Shown one piece after another: positions 48,933 to 60,100 of a stretch of 64,000 nt of DNA. Positions within the stretch are counted from its first letter, which is position 1; each line of letters begins with the position of its first letter. The notes under the pieces were generated by a model, which was given only the letters and a program-made list of their open reading frames with translations, did no database searches and was not told the origin of the DNA. A program made the translations under genes and the position numbers. Source of the DNA: Begonia masoniana (lineage: Eukaryota > Streptophyta > Magnoliopsida > Cucurbitales > Begoniaceae); assembly GCA_022432975.1 (NCBI GenBank), contig CM039516.1, forward strand, positions 35,878,099-35,942,098. The letters are read 5' to 3'.

Positions 48933-50328
48933 TGTAACGACCCGAGGAGAATCGCCACGAAATTTTTGACTTTACATAAAACTTTAACTCATATTTGAAC
49001 TCTTTTCTCCTTCTTTTTTTTTTTTTTTTTTCTTTAATAACAGTATACCTAGCAGGCTTAAAGACTTCGACTACATTTCATATCTGCCGACGGGCAGCAC
49101 AATGTGCTTCGGCTAGTGAAGGGGAAACTTTAAGCTATAGACTGCATCTACCGGTGGTCACGTGTCCGCCACGCGACACATCTGATCTTAACCAGCATTA
49201 GACATCTGCCGGTGGCCACGGGCAATGCCCGTGCCTAATTAAAGACATCGTCCGGTCCCGAACATTCTCCACCAGATGTTCATATTTTACCCTATATTGA
49301 CCGGTGGACATGTGTGCATCACGTGACCGATTTAAAACATTTCCTGAACAATAAACAATAAGGAAATACTCGCATCATCCGGTCACTCGACGACAAAACC
49401 ATGTTTATATCATCCGGTAAAAAGACTCCTTAGATCATCCGGCGAGGGAATATACTTCATCTTCCGGTGAAATAAGGAAACATCATCCGATGGACATGTG
49501 CTCCCCACGTGTATAATTAAAACATAACCCGGTCACTAAATGACAAGGAAACCCTCACATCGTCCGATGGCTAAACACTCTATATTTGCCGATCGCTAGA
49601 CGACCAAATAGCACTTTCATCATCCGATGGCTAACACTCTACATCTGCCGATGGAGAAACATACTACATCTTCCGGTGACGTCATCCGGAAGACTCAATC
49701 GTTCGACTCCTATCATTTGACATCTGCCGATGACGTCAGCCGGATGAATGCCTCATCCAGCTTCCATCTTATGGCAGCAAAACACTATGATCATCAAATA
49801 ACCTCATCCAACAGAAAATACTACAACTCACCCAAATCTTAACCTGGGAATTATAAACCCTAATGAGTGAAAACCATATCCCATACAAGATGCACATAGC
49901 GGAAGGCTTAAGCAAAACAGACCATTCAATGATCCTTAAAATCATTAACAGACTCAGAAGTCAAACCATTAAAATCCGAATCTCCTTGTTATAAGTAAAC
50001 TCTATTCTTCTTAGTCATCTGTTTATCATAAACCTCTCTGACTTACTATGGGTATAACCAGGGAACTTGATCGCCTATCCAGCCTTCACTGTCACACTGA
50101 GCATCCTCCAGCAACCAAGCTCAAACATCTTCATTGACCTTGAGTTCCTCACCTGAAAACTCGTCACCTACATCATAAGGTTTAAACTATAAGCCTAATG
50201 CTTAGTAAGGAATGCAGCACTACATGGATGCATGAATGCATAATTTGGGAAAATCACATGCTCATAAGTCTTTTCTTGTTCATGTCTTTGCTCGTAATCA
50301 TCATCCATAGCCATGGATATATAATCAT

Positions 50329-52406
50329 CATAGTCATTGCTCATATTCATCATTCATAGTCATTGATCATATTTATCATTCATAGTCATTGATCATATCA
50401 TTCATCATTCATAGTCATTGATCATATTCATCATTCATAGTCATTGATCATATTCATCATTCATAGTCATTGATCATATTCATCATTCATAGTCATTGAT
50501 CATATTCATCATTCATAGTCATTGATCATATTCATCATTCATAGTCATTGATCATATTCATCATTCATAGTCATTGATCATATTCATCATTCATAGTCAT
50601 TGATCATATTCATCATTCATAGTCATTGATCATATTCATCATTCATAGTCATTGATCATATTCATCATTCATAGTCATTGATCATATTCATCATTCATAG
50701 TCATTGATCATATTCATCATTCATAGTCATTGATCATATTCATCATTCATAGTCATTGATCATATTCATCATTCATAGTCATTGATCATATTCATCATTC
50801 ATAGTCATTGATCATATTCATCATTCATAGTCATTGATCATATTCATCATTCATAGTCATTGATCATATTCATCATTCATAGTCATTGATCATATTCATC
50901 ATTCATAGTCATTGATCATATTCATCATTCATAGTCATTGATCATATTCATCATTCATAGTCATTGATCATATTCATCATTCATAGTCATTGATCATATT
51001 CATCATTCATAGTCATTGATCATATTCATCATTCATAGTCATTGATCATATTCATCATTCATAGTCATTGATCATATTCATCATTCATAGTCATTGATCA
51101 TATTCATCATTCATAGTCATTGATCATATTCATCATTCATAGTCATTGATCATATTCATCATTCATAGTCATTGATCATATTCATCATTCATAGTCATTG
51201 ATCATATTCATCATTCATAGTCATTGATCATATTCATCATTCATAGTCATTGATCATATTCATCATTCATAGTCATTGATCATATTCATCATTCATAGTC
51301 ATTGATCATATTCATCATTCATAGTCATTGATCATATTCATCATTCATAGTCATTGATCATATTCATCATTCATAGTCATTGATCATATTCATCATTCAT
51401 AGTCATTGATCATATTCATCATTCATAGTCATTGATCATATTCATCATTCATAGTCATTGATCATATTCATCATTCATAGTCATTGATCATATTCATCAT
51501 TCATAGTCATTGATCATATTCATCATTCATAGTCATTGATCATATTCATCATTCATAGTCATTGATCATATTCATCATTCATAGTCATTGATCATATTCA
51601 TCATTCATAGTCATTGATCATATTCATCATTCATAGTCATTGATCATATTCATCATTCATAGTCATTGATCATATTCATCATTCATAGTCATTGATCATA
51701 TTCATCATTCATAGTCATTGATCATATTCATCATTCATAGTCATTGATCATATTCATCATTCATAGTCATTGATCATATTCATCATTCATAGTCATTGAT
51801 CATATTCATCATTCATAGTCATTGATCATATTCATCATTCATAGTCATTGATCATATTCATCATTCATAGTCATTGATCATATTCATCATTCATAGTCAT
51901 TGATCATATTCATCATTCATAGTCATTGATCATATTCATCATTCATAGTCATTGATCATATTCATCATTCATAGTCATTGATCATATTCATCATTCATAG
52001 TCATTGATCATATTCATCATTCATAGTCATTGATCATATTCATCATTCATAGTCATTGATCATATTCATCATTCATAGTCATTGATCATATTCATCATTC
52101 ATAGTCATTGATCATATTCATCATTCATAGTCATTGATCATATTCATCATTCATAGTCATTGATCATATTCATCATTCATAGTCATTGATCATATTCATC
52201 ATTCATAGTCATTGATCATATTCATCATTCATAGTCATTGATCATATTCATCATTCATAGTCATTGATCATATTCATCATTCATAGTCATTGATCATATT
52301 CATCATTCATAGTCATTGATCATATTCATCATTCATAGTCATTGATCATATTCATCATTCATAGTCATTGATCATATTCATCATTCATAGTCATTGATCA
52401 TTCCTA
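50329..52406. repeat. 26-bp satellite array in the D LTR, 77 head-to-tail units plus degenerate edge
   Basis: The unit starts TCATTCATAGTCATTGATCA and ends TATTCA. From 50405 to 52381 the start recurs exactly every 26 bp (76 periods), apparently without a substitution. 50329-50404 holds variant units (TTGCTCATATTCA, ATATTTATCA), marking the older edge. The unit is TGA/TCA-rich and has no relation to the A or B units. Confidence 0.96.
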
Positions 52407-52893
52407 GTCATTAATCAATTCTTTGTTTAGGTTGTGTGGATCAAGAGAGGATTTGTGCCGGTAAAGGGGGTTTGACAGTGAGTTTGATCTGTTCCACTAC
52501 TGCGGGTCGTATTCATATGTCCTTCTTGGACTGTGACATACGCCGAACCGCCCCCCAACCCCTCACTTAATCCACGTTGCATAAATCTTATATATATACA
52601 TATATACATACATATCTTGTTCATGGAAAACATGCGTTTAAAACATTTTCTTATGCTGAGAAACATTCATGATGCCTGAACATGAGAACTTTTAACTCAT
52701 TCAAACTATGGACAAGGATCATACCAGAGCAGACAACTTCACATTCACTAGCAGGTCATCAAATAGTTATAACTCGCAACATACAATATCCTTCAAGTGC
52801 AGACAAGCTCATTATCATAAGGTAAACATTAGACATCTCAACCTAGTACTCCCACGATGTAGGGCTCTATTAGCCGGAAATCTTAATACATTC

Positions 52894-52903
52894 ACTTACC
52901 TGG
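52894..52903 (-). promoter_or_regulatory. Conserved splice-donor-like site in the D LTR
   Basis: The sense strand reads CCAGGTAAGT, followed by CCCTACATCG (plus CGATGTAGGG at 52855) as in A, B and C. Confidence 0.55.
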
Positions 52904-53641
52904 TCTCCTTAGCACTTTGAGCTTCTTTCTCTTCAAACTTCTTCACCTAAAACATTTACATTGCAGTAGTTAAAACAAAAATCCTAACAGTTCTACTCGC
53001 AAGTCATCCTAGGGTCTAATAACTAAGAGTCATTCCCGAATCCTTAGTCTAATACTCGATGTAACCTGAAATCTCAAAACCAAAACAGACGGATTCGATA
53101 AATAATAACTCAGGGTTGGTTGTTTTAAATGTCCAGAATTTATTCGAAATGACATTACCAATCTTGGGTTTCAAAATGTTCCTATCAATACTCGGTTATT
53201 GAAGAATCCAAAACTTCAATACAGAGCTGAAAACAGAGCTAATAAACTAACAAATAGCAACATTGTCTAATGCATACCTCAGGCGCAGAGTAGTCGAGTG
53301 GTGGCGGAGTAAACCGGCCGTCGAGGAGAGTTTGCTGATAGTAGAGAGTAAGGACTTGCGAGAGAAGAAATCGCCGGAAAGGGTGGTGTCAGCTACAGTG
53401 GTTTAAATGAGGTTTAAATCTTTTCCTTTTTCTTTAAATACTGGCCTCAATCCTCCATTATTACAACTTTGCCACTCAACCTAGTTTAGATCCACATGTA
53501 ATTAATTATTCTTGGTATAAGTCCTAAACTGTAAAGATTAAATATTTATGACCGTTAATACAGTTAAGAAAATCACTTGGCCGTTGACTCAGGTGTTACA
53601 TCCACCCCTCCTTAAACAAAATTTTCGTCCCCGAAAATTGA

Positions 53642-54103
53642 TCAAACAAACAACTCTGGATACTTGTCTAACATGTCCTGTCGCCGCTCCCACGTGGCTT
53701 CCTCTATGCTATGATGCTTCCATAAAACTTTGACCAACGGAATCTCTTTATTCCTCAGAGTCTTAACTGCGGATTCCAATATCTGCACTGGCTTCTCTTC
53801 ATATGTTAGTGTCGGCTCAATCTCAAAATCCACTGGTTTAACAACTTGTGTAGGGTCCCGTATGCATTTCCTTAACATTGACACATGGAAAACATTATGA
53901 ACTTTATCTAATGACGGAGGCAACTGCAATCTGTAAGCTGTACTACCGATTCTAGCCAAAACAGGGAATGGTCCAATAAATCGTGGATTAAGCTTTCCCT
54001 TCCTGCCAAATCTTACTACTCCTTTAAATGGTGAAACCTTCAGGAAAACTTCATCACCAACAAAAAATTCAAGATCTCTCCTCCTTTGGTCTGCATAACT
54101 TTT
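53642..54103 (-). pseudogene. D element: integrase C-terminus and chromodomain
   Basis: The frame 53959-53642 reads STAYRLQLPPSL, NVFHVSMLRKC and PLVKVLWKHHSIEEATWE, the same chromodomain tail as in A. The part up to 54103 has SH3-like integrase sequence with a frame break and an in-frame stop. Its stop codon is about 40 bp from the D LTR. Confidence 0.85.
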
Positions 54104-54926
54104 CTATCGGCTTTGTGCAGTAATCATTCTCCTCTTAATAGTGGCAATCTTGTATGACATCTGCTGCAACATCTCGGGACCTAAGAGTTTTGCTTCACCA
54201 ACCTCATCCCAATACAGAGGTGACCTACACTTCCTGCCATACAGTGCCTCATAAGGTGCCATGCCAATGGTGGACTGGTAGCTGTTGTTGTAGGAGAACT
54301 CGACCAGGGGTAAATATCTACTCCAAGATGACTGAAAATCTAGTACACACGCCCTCAGCATGTCCTCAAGTATCTAGATAGTCCTTTCAGATTGACCATC
54401 TGTCTGTGGGTGGAAGGCAGTACTGAAGGTTAACTTTGTACCTAATGCGTCTTGTAAACTTTTCCAAAATCGGGAGGTAAACCTGGGGTCACGATCGAAT
54501 ACAATAGATGCAGGGATTCCATGTAACCTAATAACTTCTTGTACATAGAGATCAGCAAGCTGGTCCATCGAGTAGGTTGTCCTTACTGGTAAGAAATGGG
54601 CTGATTTTGTCAATCTATCAATCACAACCCAAATACTATCATGTCCTTTAATTGTCTTAGGTAATCCTACAATGAAATCCATAGCTATGTATTCCCACTT
54701 CCACTCGGGAATAGGTAAAGGCTGAAGGGTACCTCCTGGACGTTGGTGCTCGGCTTTAGCTTGTTGGCAAACCAAACATGACTCTACATACTTAGCAACA
54801 TCTCTCTTTAAGTTTGGCCACCAATAGAGTAACTTCAGGTCTCGATACATCTTGGTGCTGCCAGGATGTATAGAAAAGGGAGTCGAGTGCGCCTCAGCCA
54901 AGATTATCCTACGTAATTCTTCATCA
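54104..54926 (-). pseudogene. D element integrase, nonsense-mutated and truncated
   Basis: The integrase runs from [18 protein letters not shown] and CLVCQQAKAEHQRP (zinc finger) through AMDFIVGLP and VFDRDPRF to DGQSERTI. There a TAG replaces the expected glutamine codon, and the rest follows as [16 protein letters not shown]. The usual VSD at the second acidic position is VFD here, the acid retained. All sequence N-terminal to DEELRR is missing: at about 54926 the ORF runs into E-family LTR sequence. Confidence 0.88.
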
Positions 54927-55662
54927 TAAAGTAATAACATGAATTAAATAAACATTTGATGCTAAATAAATGAATTAAAATAATACTTAACCGAATATAA
55001 AATAAACCTCTACCTCGATTGCACTTACAAATGGTACAAGAATCCAAATCAATGAATCCACACTTTAATTCAATAACTTAGTATCATTCTCTCTGATCAT
55101 ATATCAATAACTCCACGAGAGTAGTCTCGACCAAGATTTCACACCCAAACACTGATTCAAAATACTATGCTGTAAAACTTGACATAAAATTAAAAATCTA
55201 ATTTAGTATTGCAAAATGTCCAAAGGAAAACATTAAACAGGTGATAAATTGAAGTTGACAGAGAATAATACCATAGCATCGTAGGTGAAAGCTCAATAGT
55301 TTCAAGAGTCTTAATTTCAAGAGTCTAAACATTCCTTTCAAAAAGTGAGTACCTTTGATGTCTTACAGGGTTGTCAAATTGCATGAAGAATCAAGGGTAG
55401 ACTTTGTAAAGGCTAATTTCTCTGTATTTACCTCTTCTCTCTCCTTCGCGAGCGGCAGCTTCAGGAAACAAATAGGGTTTTTTATAGTAAATTTTTAACA
55501 GGAGGATAAATTTATAGAGAGAGGGCTATGGCGGTGAAGAAATTATGGAGAGAGAGAAAAAAACGGTACAGGTGGAAATTTAATGAGTAAAAAGGAAAAT
55601 TATCTTCTTTCTCCTCCACTTCTCTTACGGTTTCTCCCCCAAACTGGTTGGTGGGTTTCACA
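54927..55662 (-). mobile_element. E-element 5' LTR, partial
   Basis: From CATGAATTAAATAAACATTT it matches 45340-46058 with few differences and ends GGTTTCACA at 55662, followed by AGTCT, the partner of 44638-44642. About half of the LTR is missing at the junction with the D integrase, where both parents share an AAAGTAATA.CATGAATT-like stretch. Confidence 0.85.
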
Positions 55663-55667
55663 AGTCT

Positions 55668-55900
55668 TCTTTTGAGCTCCCCAATTTCCAACTGGAGAGC
55701 ATGGAGTGCATGCAGATTCGTAAGCAAAGTCACTCGCAATATACAAGGAATGCGAAGTGAGATAAACAAGGCAAGAATTCTACTTATTGTTACCGTCTGA
55801 TAGATGTTGTGATGTTGTCCTCAGGGCCGAGACAGAGTAATTGAAGCGTTGAAGAAGTTTAAAAGATAGAGCATCCACAACTTGGATCTTGTTTCTGATC
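55668..55900 (-). pseudogene. Exon-like pieces of a host gene interrupted by the E element
   Basis: On the minus strand two open stretches look like exons. One is about 55908-55805, after a TTATAG acceptor-like site: EEIRNKIQVVDALSFKLLQR continuing to TTSQHL, ending near a GTAACA donor-like site. The other is about 55735-55668: LHALHALQLEIGELKRRL. The latter continues in frame across the insertion into 44637 (leucine, IEVITSE) once one AGTCT is removed. The helical, leucine-rich pattern suggests a coiled-coil protein. I cannot name the family. Confidence 0.4.
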
Positions 55901-55908
55901 TCTTCCTA

Positions 55909-57519
55909 TAATAGCCATAAAGAATTCTTATATTATTTACTATTCATTCCTTCAGCTGTTAGTAATATGAACAAAGGATACTAGATTCAACTGTTTTTGG
56001 GTTATTGACCTAATCATAATGTTGTTCTTTCTGAGAATTTGTACCAAATAATACTATTTTGTGGGATAATATTAAATTTCTCACTGCAATAGGGAATGTT
56101 TTTTTGTTGTTTCAAATGTTATACACATAGCTTAAAAAAAAATTTAGGATGTATTGTTTGTTTTCTTGAAGGGAGGATCGTCCTCCTCTTGCTTTTACAT
56201 GTTTTAAAAATATTAAAAGAAAGTAGTTCCTTAGCAAATATATCGCAGCCAGCATGGAACAGTCAGAAATTAGAGAATTTTTATTTAGTATTGGTATATC
56301 AAGGAGACATTATTTAAACTAAACAGCATATCTTCCATCAACATGCGATGTAGACCTTGTGACTTGTTAGCTCAGAAATTTTAGAAGTACGCTGATGAGA
56401 AATTTTATCCTTACGAATTGTTTTGGAAATAGTCTGTGGTGAGTCTATGTGGTAGATTTGTCATAATTCTCTGACAATGTTAGTGGAGAGTAGTCATAAT
56501 TTGTTAAGAGGATAGAGAGCTTATATTAAGAAGGGCAATTGATCGAGAGATGACATAAATATTTTGTGAAGAAATCATTTGGTGTTTTGTGTCTATTCAG
56601 AGGATAGTTCCAATTCAAGTTTGTGAATTTTCTAGACTTGGTTTGTGGTTGTTTGTTTGCTTGTGTTGTGTGTTTTTCTTCTCGTAGGTCCATTGACTAC
56701 CCAGGGAACTGGGAAACTTGATTGGGGGGAGATTTTAGTGCAACACACAAACCATCAAATTCATCAAAATGTTTTCCATTTCTGAACCCCTTTTGTGTCA
56801 GCCCAAAATTTAAAACCAAAAAATAACACATAACGTGATTATCAAAACAAAACAATGTTCTATTCTAACAAACTACCATTTCTATATCTAAGCTAAATTC
56901 TATGCAATAAGCACACTTTCCTAATGCCTCTCAGTTTTACACCTAAAACGGGGATGCATTAAAGGCTATGGCTCTTGTGCAGCATAATTTACAAGTACCA
57001 ACCAGACCAAAGAAGAAAGAAAAATCAACAATTAGAGCCTAAATCAGAGATTAAAATGAAGGAATAAGAACATGTTAAAACGTGAGAGATACACCTTTAG
57101 TTGAAGATAACAAAGGCTTCCTCACTAAGATGTCAGTCAAACTACCCTCAGTAAAGGGTGAGGTAAATATTGAGGTAGTCTACAGTATCAAATGAAACCA
57201 ATCAATTTCATCAATTGAAATTCCAAATTAAGAAACAAAAATCAGAGAAATACACAACTCAGATGGCTACTTGGTTAAGTTAAAACTGACAATTTAAGGG
57301 ATTTTAGTCTCTGTAGAATGGGATCTCCGGCTTCTGGTCTCTCAGAAATTGTGGTAGTTTCATCAGCCAATCTCTTCAGGAAAAATCAGACATATAATTC
57401 AAAAAAATAATCAATAAATAGGGATAAAACTTCAATTAACTAAGGACAAACAAGAGAATGCAGCTAAATATCATAATCGAAGCTAATTTGAAAGAGAAAC
57501 GACAATTTCAATTAGGAAA
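55909..57519. other. Unassigned, probably host intergenic or intronic sequence
   Basis: Ordinary AT-rich sequence with no ORF of substance (56096-56317 is unsupported). A TGTCAGCCCAAAATTTAAAA at 56797 recalls an LTR start but no matching end is visible. No RNA gene is seen. Confidence 0.4.
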
Positions 57520-57629
57520 ATTACCAAAAATGACCACAAACTACGTGTGTTTTTCGATTCCAACCACAAACAAAATTTTTTAACAATTCAAACCATCACG
57601 TATTAAAAATCTGCCAAATATAACCACAC

Positions 57630-58695
57630 CGGACGGACGGACGTGGATTGAGTCCGTCCGGACGTAATTTGGCCCAAACCCAGATGGACGGAAACTATTA
57701 GCGTCCGTCCCCAATTTGTCGTTCAATCAAAATCTGCCACGTAGTCGCCACGTAGCCCGTTCGGACTCTGTAAATCACCGTCCGTCCCGGTTAACTTAAA
57801 AATTTCCCGGACGGACGGGAAAATATACTGTCCGTCCGGGTACTCGATATGAAAACCAGCGAAAAAAGGGAAAGTTGGATTTTTCACCGGCGACAAAAAC
57901 ATCGACAAAAGGCGACGAAATTGGACTTTTCACTCGAAGCTTTCAAATTTTTCGTAGATTTACGAAAAAAAAGCATTTGTGGTAATTTCTTTATAAATTT
58001 TGATTCATTTCTTAAGTTTTAACATAAATAACATTAGAATCGAGCCCTAATTCGATAATGGGAAAAATGTGGCAATCGGACGGACGAAAAAATATAGTGT
58101 CCGTCCGGGAATCTTCATTAAATGAGACCCGGACGGACGCGTAAAAAGGAGTCCGTCCGGGTCTCTTCATTTAATGCGACCCGGACGAACGCGTACAAAT
58201 GCGTCCGTCCGGCCGAAACCAAATATACTGAATTTGTTTTTTTTTTTTTTCTATTTCAATTTTCTGTTCGTTTATTGGGTGTGTATATGAAATTATATAT
58301 TGTCAAAACTATTTTGTTTCAATTCATAGGATATTTTTAAACTTGAATAATATTTTGATTTTTATAGAAAAACATCGACAAAAGGCGACGAAATTGGACT
58401 TTTCACTCAAAGCTTTCAAATTTTTCGTAGATTTACGAAAAAAAAGCATTTGTGGTAATTTCTTTATAAATTTTGATTCATTTTCTTAAAGTTTTAACAT
58501 AAATAACATTAGAATCGGAGCCCTAATTCGATAATGGGAAAAATGTGGCAATCGGACGGACGAAAAAATATAGTGTCCGTCCGGGAATCTTCATTAAATG
58601 AGACCCGGACGGACGCGTAAAAAGGAGTCCGTCCGGGTCTCTTCATTTAATGCGACCCGGACGAACGCGTACAAATGCGTCCGTCCGGCCGAAAC
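57630..58695. repeat. Series of hairpins with CCCGGACGGAC / GTCCGTCCGGG stems
   Basis: Repeated inverted pairs occur at about 57631-57662, 57804-57840, 58077-58110, 58129-58160 and 58181-58210, and again in the duplicated copy (58553-58690). Stems of 9-11 bp are the same each time, while the 10-15-bp loops differ (for example GGGAAAATATACT, GCGTAAAAAGGA). Confidence 0.85.
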
Positions 58696-58850
58696 CAAAT
58701 ATACTGAATTTGTTTTTTTTTTTTTTCTATTTCAATTTTTCTGTTCGTTTATTGGGTGTGTATATGAAATTATATTATTGTCAAAACTATTTTGTTTTCA
58801 ATTCATAGGATATTTTTTAACTTGAATAATATTTTGATTTTTTTATAGAT
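57893..58850. repeat. 476-bp direct tandem duplication in the MULE leader
   Basis: The sequence from AAAACATCGACAAAAGGCGA at about 57895 recurs at about 58371; a landmark at 58122 recurs at 58598. The copies differ mainly by one-base indels in short homopolymers (for example CATTTCTTAAG against CATTTTCTTAAAG), so the duplication is recent. The 72- and 75-aa ORFs in it are repeat shadows. Confidence 0.9.
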
Positions 58851-58861
58851 AATTGTAGCAA

Positions 58862-60100
58862 ATGGCTGAGAGATTGGATGATGTAAATGAGTCTGCGAAC
58901 ATAGACTGGTATATGGAGGAGGACGCTCCCATATACGGTGATATTCAAGCATTTGATCACTTAGAGGGTGATAGAGAAATACAAGTGTGTTCAATTTCAA
59001 AAACTTTAGACGATGAGTTACTAATACTATTCAATTTTGAGGATGACGAGGTACAAAGCAGACAAACAAGGGCTGTAGATTCTGGTGATTTTGCTTTGAG
59101 TAGACAATTTATATCTTTGCAGGTCATTAGATATGAAATACGAGACTATTTTTTGAAAAAAGGATATGATATCAAGATTGTTAAAAGTGGGAGGAACAGA
59201 CTGACGGTAAAATGTGAAGGAGTAGATTGTCAATGACATATGCATGCGTCGACCATGCAAAATGAGGCCACCTTCCAAATAAAGTCATACTGTAATGATC
59301 ACAATTGCGTAAGGGTATTGGATAATCGACATGCTACAGTAAAGGGGTTGGCAACAACTTATTCAGATAGGTTCAAAGTCAACCTGACTGACCCATTCCT
59401 GATATTATCGAGACAGTGAGGCGGGAACACAAAGTTAACATTAAGCCAAGCCTTGCGAGAAGAGGAAGAACCCAAGCAAAAGAAAGTAATTACGGGAAGA
59501 ACGAAGAACAACTGAAGATACTTCGTTCTTACGAAGCTAAATATTAAGATCAAATCCAGGTAGCACACTGGTAATAGATGGTGACCTGGTGGTTGAGGAT
59601 AGAAATGAGAAGATGATATTTAAAAGAATGTACATGTGTATAGCTGCTTGCAAAGCAGGTTTGTTGGATATCGGCAGACCTCTTATTTGTTTAGATGGAT
59701 GTCATCTGAAGGGAGCCTGCCGCGGCTAATTACTCACGGCGGTGAGTATTGATGGCAACAATGGTATATATCCCATTGCTGTTGCCAATGTGGAATCAGA
59801 ATCCCAAGTCTCGTGGAAGTGGTTTTTGGAGCTATTGCGAAACGACTTAGGCATTAACGAAGGCCGAGGATGGACATTTGTGTTGGATCGACAGAAGGTA
59901 TATATTGTTATTACTCTTATTATTTGGATCGACAGAAGTTATTGTTTTAATATGAGTCTGTTTTTCTTTAAAATTGCAGGGATTGTTGAATGCTGTGGAC
60001 GAGATATTTGGTTTAGCCGAACACCGTTTCTGCCAAAGGCATATGTATGCAAACTACAAAGGACAATTTCGGGGCTTAGCATATAAAGATGTGATGTGGA
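58862..60100 (+). pseudogene. MULE (MuDR-type) transposase, 5' part
   Basis: The ATG at 58862 starts an acidic N-terminus, followed near residue 90 by RYEIRDYFLKKGYDIKIVKS and VKCEGVDC, the MuDR DNA-binding region with its CEG..C motif. A stop at 59234 and later frame breaks interrupt it. The DDE core follows: RPLICLDGCHLKG (first aspartate) near 59680, a TAA at about 59729, LLTAVSIDGNNGIYPIAVANVESE, then FVLDRQK (second aspartate) and, after an intron-like gap with GTATAT...TTGCAG (59898-59979), GLLNAVDEIFGLAEHRFCQRHMY. The catalytic glutamate and SWIM finger are absent because a retroelement LTR begins at about 60101. Confidence 0.85.

Larger units (their letters stand above)
48933..53600 (-). 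mobile_element. D-element 3' LTR with 26-bp satellite
   Basis: It begins on plus TGTAACGACCCGAGGAG and ends CAGGTGTTACA, followed by the sense-strand polypurine region and the D chromodomain ORF. Its left part (49080-49760) contains about a dozen diverged CATC..CCGGTGG-type motifs and two TGACGTCA sites (49677, 49731). The middle holds the 26-bp array. The right part has the conserved donor (52894) and TATA-like element (53432). At 4,668 bp it is the longest LTR in the window. Confidence 0.9.
57520..58861 (+). mobile_element. Mutator-like element, 5' terminal and leader region
   Basis: The segment opens with ATGACCACAAACTACGTGTG and then CAACCACAAACAAAATTTTT, the type of terminal sequence common in plant MULEs, and leads into a MULE transposase start at 58862. 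It contains many GGACGGAC/GTCCGTCC hairpins and a 476-bp tandem duplication. The right terminal repeat is not in the window. Flanking 9-bp target duplication could not be tested. Confidence 0.65.

Noticed and set aside
56797..56830. TGTCAGCCCAAAATTT as an LTR start
   Set aside because: No matching LTR end, duplication or second copy was found.
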